DNA of 12,508 nt from a candidate division CSSED10-310 bacterium (lineage in GTDB: Bacteria > CSSED10-310 > JAFGDC01), in assembly GCA_016932295.1 (NCBI GenBank), contig JAFGDC010000275.1:1-12508 (forward strand). The letters run 5' to 3'. Under the pieces are notes generated by a model. That model worked only from the letters and a program-made list of their open reading frames with translations, was not told the DNA's origin and searched no databases. Positions 1 to 4,992 of this stretch are shown here, piece after piece; positions within the stretch are counted from its first letter, which is position 1, and the number at the start of each line of letters is the position of its first letter. The translations under genes and the position numbers were made by a program.

Positions 1-1
1 C

Positions 2-811
2 GCCATCGGCCTGGCGGCGCTGGTGATCCATCATCGCGATCCCGATGCAGTCCTGGCCATTCTGCCCTCGGACCATACCATCTCCAAGCCCGATATATTC
101 CTGGACATCCTGGACAGGGCGGAGAGCCTGGCACGAGACAGCGACACAATTGTCACAATTGGCATTACACCGCGATTCCCTGAAACCGGTTACGGATACA
201 TTCGCTTCAATCCCAAGGCCCGGGTGGCCGGCCAGGATGCCTTCCGTGTGATGGAATTCAAGGAAAAACCCGATGAACAAACCGCCGCCAGGTATGTCGC
301 ATCCGGGGCGTACCTGTGGAACGCGGGCATGTTCATCGCACGGGCGAACACCATACTTCAGGCCTTCGCCACGCATCTGCCGGAGGATTACCGCAGGCTC
401 AAGACCATCGAGGCGGCGCTCGGGACCGCAAACGAACGCGCGGCGGTGGATGCGCAATTTCCGCTGCTCACCTCGATTTCCATCGATTTCGGCATCATGC
501 AGGATTATCACGACACCTGCACAATCCCCGCTGATTTCGGATGGAATGATGTGGGCAGTTTTCGGGCGTTGTTCGATCTGTATGAAGGCGACGATAACGG
601 CAACATCGCGCTGGGTGAAGTGATCAGCCATCACGCCCGCGGCAATCTTGTCCTGTCAATGGACAAACCAGTCGCCCTGGTTGGAGTCAGGGACTTGGTG
701 GTCATCAACACCGGAGATGTAGTGCTGGTCTGCCATAAATACGAGGCACAGAATATCAGCACCCTTGTCAAACGCCTCGATGAAAACAAAAAATACGATC
801 ATTTAACCTGA
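2..811 (+). CDS. manC: Mannose-1-phosphate guanylyltransferase, single-domain type (5' end outside window)
   Basis: Transfers GMP from GTP to mannose-1-phosphate to make GDP-mannose in the cytoplasm, the donor for mannosylated surface glycans and for GDP-fucose or GDP-rhamnose. The reading frame is open to the left edge; a GTG at 23 lies inside the conserved stretch AIGLAALVIHH, so it is not the start. Roughly 80 N-terminal residues, with the GTP-binding GGxGTR loop, are missing. Visible family motifs are ILPSDH (59-76), ETGYGYI, FKEKPD, the YLWNAGMF segment and DFGWNDVGSF (533-562), which mark the nucleotidyltransferase fold of this family. The protein ends soon after this domain, so the C-terminal cupin-type phosphomannose isomerase half of bifunctional ManC/AlgA enzymes is absent. 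The next gene starts 14 bp downstream behind a strong Shine-Dalgarno, so the two are probably co-transcribed. The family is clear; the gene symbol is by function. Confidence 0.92.
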   Translation, partial: AIGLAALVIHHRDPDAVLAILPSDHTISKPDIFLDILDRAESLARDSDTIVTIGITPRFPETGYGYIRFNPKARVAGQDAFRVMEFKEKPDEQTAARYVASGAYLWNAGMFIARANTILQAFATHLPEDYRRLKTIEAALGTANERAAVDAQFPLLTSISIDFGIMQDYHDTCTIPADFGWNDVGSFRALFDLYEGDDNGNIALGEVISHHARGNLVLSMDKPVALVGVRDLVVINTGDVVLVCHKYEAQNISTLVKRLDENKKYDHLT

Positions 812-825
812 GGGAGGACAAGATA

Positions 826-1875
826 ATGGCAACGATGAAATGGCTTGCGTACATCCTGGTTGGATGCGCACTTATGCTGGCCGCATGCGGGCAGCAACAA
901 ACCCCGGCTACCGACACGATCGCTGCAGGAGAACCGGAAGGCGATCAGCAAATCGTCGCTAAAATCAATGGCCAGGCCATCACGATGGCACAGTTGGACC
1001 AGCGTGTCGGCGGCCTGGTGGACAAATTTAAAGAACTGAATCCCGATATCAACATCCAGGAAAGCAGGTTGAACAATCTGCGGCAGAATTTCCTCGAACG
1101 CCTCATCAGTGACACCCTGCTTCTGCAGGAGTGTGACAGCAGGAACATCACGGTGGACGATGAAGAGGTGACCAAGCGCGTCGATCAGTTGCGGGGGTTA
1201 TTCGGAGCCACCAAGGAGGCCAAGGAGTATTTCGAATCAGGAGTGAAGGACTGGGGCAAGTTCGAACAGGAAGTGAAAAAACAAGCCAGAATTCAGAAAT
1301 TGTACGACGCGGAAGCGGAAAAACGGGTGCATGTGAGTGATGAAGATGTCGAGACATACTACAAGAACCATCCGGCGGAATTTGACAAGCCCGACCAGGT
1401 TAACATCCACCTGATAATGACCTCCTCGTCGCCGATGATCCGACCCGGCATGCAACCGCCTGGAGAACCGCCCAGCGAGGAGGAGGTCGTGGCGCAGATC
1501 AAAGCTGCGGCGAAACGATTGAACGAGGGTGACGACTTCGCTGCGGTCGCCGCGGAGTATTCGAAAGATGTCCGCACCGCCAACAAGGGAGGCGAAACGG
1601 GCTTGCTGAACAAGGAAGCCATCTCCCGCATGTACGCACCGCAGGTCGCTGACAAGGCGTTCACCATGAAACCCGGAGAGACCAGCGAGATCATCTCGAC
1701 CGAACAGGGTCACTTCATCATTCGTGTCGACGAGTTCAAGCCCGCCTACACCCAGACATTCGACGAAGCTGCGACCACCATCAGGGACATGCTGACGAGA
1801 CAAGCCCGCGCCGAAGTGCAGACAAACGTTCTGGAGGAATTGAAAAGCAAGGCCAAAATAGAGAAGTTCCTCTAG
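826..1875 (+). CDS. SurA/PpiC-type peptidyl-prolyl cis-trans isomerase, lipoprotein
   Basis: Predicted periplasmic, lipid-anchored parvulin chaperone assisting folding of exported or outer-membrane proteins. The ATG at 826 follows GGAGG (813-817) with good spacing. Residues 1-20 form a type II signal peptide with lipobox LAAC, so Cys21 would be the lipidated residue, followed by a low-complexity linker. Residues about 42-185 resemble the SurA N-terminal helical chaperone region (VNGQAIT-like opening, charged helices, a VSDEDVETYYKNHPAEF segment). Residues about 188-305 form the parvulin domain, ending in GHFIIRVDEFKPA. A proline-rich insertion (about residues 199-213) follows the first strand of that domain. 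Length (349 aa) is usual for this class. PrsA-like names are possible, but with the lipobox and the Gram-negative context a SurA/PpiC-like lipoprotein is the safest call. The ManC gene lies just upstream. Confidence 0.88.
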   Translation: MATMKWLAYILVGCALMLAACGQQQTPATDTIAAGEPEGDQQIVAKINGQAITMAQLDQRVGGLVDKFKELNPDINIQESRLNNLRQNFLERLISDTLLLQECDSRNITVDDEEVTKRVDQLRGLFGATKEAKEYFESGVKDWGKFEQEVKKQARIQKLYDAEAEKRVHVSDEDVETYYKNHPAEFDKPDQVNIHLIMTSSSPMIRPGMQPPGEPPSEEEVVAQIKAAAKRLNEGDDFAAVAAEYSKDVRTANKGGETGLLNKEAISRMYAPQVADKAFTMKPGETSEIISTEQGHFIIRVDEFKPAYTQTFDEAATTIRDMLTRQARAEVQTNVLEELKSKAKIEKFL

Positions 1876-2139
1876 CGCCGCCTGACCGCACGATCAATCC
1901 GCAACGATTGTTCCCGGACCCGGAACGGGTCGATAGTCATGCCCCATTCCTGGTCAGGGGTTCCAACATCGTCACATCCCCCTGTCGGGAGAATGATTCC
2001 GGTCTCCCCAATCCATTTACAAGCGGGGACATGGCGCGGTTCAGCGCCAAGCAAGACCGGGCAGACAAGGGCTGGACGGGGGGATGAGCAGATCCGATCC
2101 GGGGTGTATGGATAAGGCACTGTTTGGGTTTCATATTCC
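1876..2139. other. Gene-free stretch between PPIase gene and insertion sequence, with short hairpins
   Basis: I see no convincing gene here. Three short perfect stems stand out: GACCCG/CGGGTC with a GAA loop (1917-1931), GGGAGA/TCTCCC with a 10-nt loop (1987-2008) and TGGCGC/GCGCCA with a 6-nt loop (2032-2049). None is followed by a T run, so none is a standard intrinsic terminator, although the first lies 41 bases after the PPIase stop and could contribute to ending that transcript. A weak match between 1878-1895 and 3818-3837, on the other side of the insertion sequence, may be chance. Confidence 0.5.
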
Positions 2140-2149
2140 GCTGCTGATC
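2140..2149. repeat. Target-site duplication, left copy
   Basis: GCTGCTGATC directly abuts the left end of the insertion sequence and is repeated exactly at 3806-3815, directly abutting the right end. Both copies sit 25 bases outside the inner edge of the matching terminal repeats. That symmetry makes chance very unlikely and marks a 10-bp duplication made on insertion. Confidence 0.85.
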
Positions 2150-2174
2150 TGAATTCCCGTTAATTTAATAACTA
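2150..2174 (+). repeat. Left terminal inverted repeat of the IS
   Basis: Pairs with 3781-3805. The inner 12 bases, ATTTAATAACTA (2163-2174), match the reverse complement of the right end perfectly. Further out, 6 of 13 positions match, including a CCG block. The AATAACTATG sequence at its inner edge (2167-2176) is repeated at 2230-2239 over the transposase start codon. Confidence 0.83.
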
Positions 2175-2200
2175 TGCGAGGCAATTGCTTGAAAAATCTG

Positions 2201-2229
2201 TTGACTTGTTGTTTTAGCATAGTTATCAT
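2201..2229 (+). promoter_or_regulatory. Sigma70-type promoter of the transposase gene
   Basis: TTGACT (2201-2206) and TATCAT (2224-2229) are separated by exactly 17 bases, a near-consensus -35/-10 pair inside the left end of the IS. The expected transcription start, about 7 bases after the -10 box, falls at or next to 2236-2237, the A of the transposase ATG. The message would then be leaderless, which fits the lack of any Shine-Dalgarno before that ATG. Confidence 0.65.
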
Positions 2230-2239
2230 AATAACTATG
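2218..2239. promoter_or_regulatory. Palindromic operator-like site over the -10 box and start codon
   Basis: A perfect 9-bp inverted repeat, CATAGTTAT and its complement, separated by 4 bases. It spans the -10 box, the predicted transcription start and the ATG. The right half-site is identical to the sequence at the inner edge of the left terminal repeat, and the right terminal repeat carries a 7-base core of it (TAGTTAT). The inference is that transposase, which must recognise the ends, could also bind here and repress its own gene. As RNA, a leaderless transcript would lack the left arm, so a DNA-level role is more likely than an RNA hairpin. Confidence 0.6.
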
Positions 2240-3790
2240 AGCTTCTTGGTCGAACAAAAAATCGGCAAACAGATTTACCTCTATCGAGCGGAGAGCTATT
2301 GGGATCCAGAGAAAAAACAATCGCGACAGCGGCGCGTTTATCTCGGGAAAAAGGACCCGGACACCGGCGCGGTCATCAAGCCCCGTGAAAAGCCCCGCCC
2401 TCGATCCTCCCGCGACTTTGGTGCGCTTTGGCTGTTACGACAAATCGACCAGCAGTTGGGCCTGCTCGCATTGTTAGAGTCGGTGTTTGGCGCCGCCGGT
2501 CGCGACTTGTTCAATTTGGCGCTGTTTGAAGTGTGCGAGTCGCGACCGGCGTATCTGTATGGTCACTGGGTGGAAACCGCCTACCTGCCAGGGGTCGGGG
2601 CGACGAGTTCACCAGCCGTCAGTGAGATTGCCGCGCAGGTGGGGCGTAACGATCGCGGGCGCGAAGCATTCTTCGAGCAGTGGGCCCGTCACCAGTCGGC
2701 CTGTGAGGCGGTGGTGTTCGACATTTCCTCCTTGTCTTCTTACGGCGAACTGCTTGATCTGTTGGAATGGGGGTACAATCGCGACCACGAGTCGTTGCCG
2801 CAGATCAATTTCGGCGTCGTGATGGCGCAGCCCTCCGGCGTGCCGCTGTTTTATCGGGTGTATCCAGGCAGCATCCACGATGTCTCGACCTTACGGAACA
2901 TTGTGCACTCGGTGACCTCGCTTGGTGTGTCCAGTTCGCTGTTGGTGCTGGATCGCGGCTTTTACAGTCAGGACAACCTTACGGCCATGGCCGGGGCGGC
3001 CTTGCGCTTCGTCATTCCGATGCCCTTCACCACCAAGCTTTCCTTGCAGGTGTTGGCGGCGGCGCACAAGCAATTGTCCTCGCCGCTGGCAGGCTTCGCC
3101 TTCAGGCAGCGCACCATGTTTCATCTGCGCCGCCCGGTCACGATCAACCAGGTGGCGTGCACTGCCCACGTGTATCTTGAAGAGCGGCGGCGCGCCGCCG
3201 AGATCGAAGCCTTGATCCAGCGGCTGCAGCAGATTGAATCGTTCATCGCACAAGGCATCTACTACCGTGTCCGGGACGTCGCCGCGGCGATTCGAGGTCA
3301 ACTGCGCGGCTATGAGAAATTCTACGCCATTCAAGTTCGAGACGGTAAGGCCAGCCTGTCTCGGAAAGCGAAGGCCCTTTCCCTACGCATAAACCGCATG
3401 GGAAAATCGATTATCCTCACCAACGATGAGGCCCTGCATCGTGACTACGTGCTGGATATCTACCGCCGCAAAGACAAAGTGGAAAAAATCTTCGATACGT
3501 TGAAAAACGAGCTTGATGCCAAACGCTTGCGAGGCCATTCCAGGGAGGTCGTCGAAGGCCGTCTGTTCATCTCCTTCATCGCCTTGATCTTGTATTCACG
3601 TCTCTTGTTCGTGCTGAACCAATCAACTCTCAAGAAAACCTATTCCGTACCGTCCTTGTTGGCTGAACTGAAAAAACTACGCACCATAGAAATGAGTAAT
3701 GGAACAGTACTGCTGACCGAACTCAGTAAAAAACAACGAGACATCTTCAAAGCCTTCGGCTTCCCCCCTCCAGAGCAACCTAGTTATTAA
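2237..3790 (+). CDS. IS1634-type DDE transposase
   Basis: Cuts and joins the ends of the surrounding insertion sequence. The 517-aa length is usual for the group. With the ATG at 2237 as residue 1, the catalytic acidic residues appear as Asp162 (VVFDIS), Asp239 (LVLDRGFYS) and Glu416 in YRRKDKVEKIFDTLK. That last stretch fits the Y-x2-R-x3-E-x6-K signature of the IS4 superfamily, with Lys in place of Arg. The frame could extend upstream to an ATG at 2174, but those 21 residues come from the terminal repeat and from the promoter itself and are not family-like, so 2237 is chosen. The opening residues (MSFLVEQKIGKQIYLYRAES) look like a natural start. No frameshift or stop interrupts the frame. 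Its stop codon TAA (3788-3790) lies inside the right terminal repeat, with a predicted leaderless promoter and a palindromic operator at the front. Confidence 0.93.
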   Translation: MSFLVEQKIGKQIYLYRAESYWDPEKKQSRQRRVYLGKKDPDTGAVIKPREKPRPRSSRDFGALWLLRQIDQQLGLLALLESVFGAAGRDLFNLALFEVCESRPAYLYGHWVETAYLPGVGATSSPAVSEIAAQVGRNDRGREAFFEQWARHQSACEAVVFDISSLSSYGELLDLLEWGYNRDHESLPQINFGVVMAQPSGVPLFYRVYPGSIHDVSTLRNIVHSVTSLGVSSSLLVLDRGFYSQDNLTAMAGAALRFVIPMPFTTKLSLQVLAAAHKQLSSPLAGFAFRQRTMFHLRRPVTINQVACTAHVYLEERRRAAEIEALIQRLQQIESFIAQGIYYRVRDVAAAIRGQLRGYEKFYAIQVRDGKASLSRKAKALSLRINRMGKSIILTNDEALHRDYVLDIYRRKDKVEKIFDTLKNELDAKRLRGHSREVVEGRLFISFIALILYSRLLFVLNQSTLKKTYSVPSLLAELKKLRTIEMSNGTVLLTELSKKQRDIFKAFGFPPPEQPSY

Positions 3791-3805
3791 ATCGCCGGAT
3801 TTTAA
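3781..3805 (-). repeat. Right terminal inverted repeat of the IS
   Basis: The reverse complement of this stretch aligns without gaps to 2150-2174, 18 of 25 positions matching. The inner 12 bases, TAGTTATTAAAT (3781-3792), are a perfect complement of the left end. It contains the transposase stop codon. Confidence 0.83.
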
Positions 3806-3815
3806 GCTGCTGATC
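3806..3815. repeat. Target-site duplication, right copy
   Basis: GCTGCTGATC, an exact copy of 2140-2149, immediately outside the right end of the insertion sequence. Removing the element and one copy restores a continuous intergenic sequence. Confidence 0.85.
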
Positions 3816-4143
3816 CTCCGCCTGAACCGCAACGATCTTCGTTCAATCGGCAGGACAAGGCGGCGTCTCGTTCCAGGAACGACCCGGCGGTCTTCACTGA
3901 AATATACGTGCACCGCCGCGAGATCCCAGGATGCAGGGCCACCCGGAGTCCTGCTTACATCTTCTCCAGGCGCATCGTCACGATCATGCGGGTCACCATG
4001 AAGAAACGACGGTGTGCTGGCAGCCTGCTATCAGGTTGCGAGGGGTGAAAAACCGCCTGAAGATCCGGCAAGGTGCGCCGCAAGGAGCGCAATCAGTCTC
4101 AATCTGCGCGCTTCTGAAAAAAAGGCGCGCTGGTGGATCAGGG
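3816..4143. other. Gene-free stretch between insertion sequence and bactofilin stop
   Basis: No supportable gene. A long plus-strand frame from 3931 runs through here and on across the bactofilin gene, but it is the antisense shadow of that gene. Visible structures are a 13-bp palindrome CGTTCC-A-GGAACG (3869-3881), an 8-bp stem with one G-T pair and a CTAT loop (4020-4039), and a GCGCGC/GCGCGC pair enclosing an A7 tract just downstream of the bactofilin stop. On the bactofilin strand the T7 lies in the loop, not after a stem, so I do not call a terminator. Confidence 0.45.
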
Positions 4144-4827
4144 CTAGTTCGGTCCGTTGGACGGCGGTTTGAGATTCAAGAACGGTTTCTGCTGGGGGGG
4201 TTGCTGCTGCTTTCCTTGCTGAAAATCCGGCTTGTCAGCGGCTGGCGGATTCGCGGGTGGTGGCGTGGGCTTCTTTTCTTCCACCGGCGGCTTGGTGTCC
4301 GCCTTGATGATATCGATTCGACCTTTCACCACGGCACCCTCATCCACTGCGATTTTCGCAGTCTTGATATCTCCGGTCAGGCGGCCTTCATCAGTGATGA
4401 TCACCTTGTTGCGGGCGGTGATGTTGCCGATCAGCTTCCCATCCACGGTCACTGTATCTGCCTCGATGTCCGCTTCCACATGACCGTTTCGAAGAATCGT
4501 GAGTTCTTTATCGAGAATTATGGTTCCCTTGAACGTGCCATCGATCTTCACGCTGCCGGAGCCGCGAAGTTCTCCGTTAAAACTGATATCCTTGCCGAGC
4601 ACTGTGATACTACCTTCAAGCACTGGAGATCCCACTGTTTTTTCCTCCCCAAAACCTGTTTTTCTGGTCAGAATAGTATTCACCGGTTTCTCCTTCCGCT
4701 CAGGTTCCTTGGGTTCAGGTTTGATGAAGTTCTGCGGCTCGGGAGCCGGTTTGATGTCCGGTCCCCTTGGCATAGGCTTCTCCTGCTCTGGCTTTTTATT
4801 CTTATCGAACAGCTTCTTGAACGGCAT
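4144..4827 (-). CDS. Bactofilin, polymer-forming cytoskeletal protein
   Basis: Bactofilins self-assemble without nucleotides into filaments lying under or across the membrane and position cell-wall, polar or motility machinery. The core, about residues 71-173 of 227, shows the family's repetitive beta-helix pattern: LEGSITVLGKDISFNGEL, GSVKIDGTFKGTI, GHVEADIEADTVTVDGKLIGNI and EGRLTGDIKTAKIAVDEGAVVKGRI. The flanks are long and disordered: an N-terminal Lys/Pro/Glu-rich tail of about 65 residues starting with a basic amphipathic MPFKKLF, and a C-terminal Pro/Gln-rich tail (about 175-227). Such tails may carry the membrane or partner contacts. The ATG at 4827 follows GGGAG at 9-nt spacing. The tRNA-Gly gene ends 47 bases upstream and the large TPR gene lies beyond it, all on the same strand, so the bactofilin may be read from the same transcript. 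Family assignment is firm; the cellular job is not known from sequence. Confidence 0.9.
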   Translation of the reverse strand: MPFKKLFDKNKKPEQEKPMPRGPDIKPAPEPQNFIKPEPKEPERKEKPVNTILTRKTGFGEEKTVGSPVLEGSITVLGKDISFNGELRGSGSVKIDGTFKGTIILDKELTILRNGHVEADIEADTVTVDGKLIGNITARNKVIITDEGRLTGDIKTAKIAVDEGAVVKGRIDIIKADTKPPVEEKKPTPPPANPPAADKPDFQQGKQQQPPQQKPFLNLKPPSNGPN

Positions 4828-4874
4828 TGTATATAGCTCCCTGTGACAAGGCCACGCTGATACGAAGGTGCAGA

Positions 4875-4950
4875 TGGAGCGGGCAACGGGAATCGAACCC
4901 GCGACACCAAGCTTGGGAAGCTTGTGCTCTACCGTTTGAGCTATGCCCGC
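4875..4950 (-). tRNA. tRNA-Gly (anticodon CCC)
   Basis: The minus strand folds as a full cloverleaf: 7-bp acceptor stem GCGGGCA/TGCCCGC, D arm closed by GCTC/GAGC, anticodon stem CAAGC/GCTTG with loop TTCCCAA, and T arm GCGGG-TTCGATT-CCCGT. The anticodon CCC (4915-4917) reads GGG. The discriminator is U, as is usual for bacterial tRNA-Gly, and CCA is encoded at 4877-4875. It starts 24 bases after the TPR gene's stop and ends 47 bases before the bactofilin ATG, all on one strand. Confidence 0.95.
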
Positions 4951-4962
4951 CCTGTTGGCGAG

Positions 4963-4992
4963 ACCATATCACACTCAAATCCGGCTTTTCAA
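4963..4992 (-). promoter_or_regulatory. Possible promoter for tRNA-Gly
   Basis: On the minus strand TTGAAA (4992-4987), inside the 3' end of the TPR coding sequence, is followed after 18 bases by TATGGT (4968-4963). The predicted start falls a few bases before the tRNA 5' end. The -10 box is only moderate. If it is real, the tRNA and perhaps the bactofilin can be expressed without the upstream TPR transcript. Confidence 0.35.

Larger units (their letters stand above)
2150..3805 (+). mobile_element. Complete IS1634-type insertion sequence, 1,656 bp
   Basis: An IS with one transposase gene filling nearly its whole length, inserted in the convergent gap between the PPIase and bactofilin genes, where it breaks no recognised gene. 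Its boundaries come from two independent signals: 25-bp imperfect inverted ends (18 of 25 positions match, the inner 12 perfectly) and a flanking 10-bp direct repeat. The transposase frame is intact and its stop codon lies within the right terminal repeat. Intact ends, an intact gene and an undegraded target duplication suggest a fairly recent insertion and a potentially active element. Members of the IS1634 group are known for long and variable target duplications, so 10 bp is compatible. Family assignment rests on the transposase sequence as I recognise it, not on a database search. Confidence 0.87.

Noticed and set aside
2174..2236. Upstream extension of the transposase to the ATG at 2174 (21 extra residues).
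   Set aside because: That ATG is at the edge of the terminal repeat and lies upstream of the predicted promoter. The extra residues translate the repeat and promoter and are not transposase-like.
4085..4135. Candidate intrinsic terminator after the bactofilin gene (GCGCGC pair with a T7 on the minus strand).
   Set aside because: The T run is in the loop, not after the stem, and no GC-rich hairpin immediately precedes it.
3931..4836. A 301-aa open frame on the plus strand.
   Set aside because: Its right two-thirds is the exact antisense of the bactofilin, whose repeat pattern is clear. The product is His/Arg/Leu-rich with no family features, and there is no ribosome binding site.
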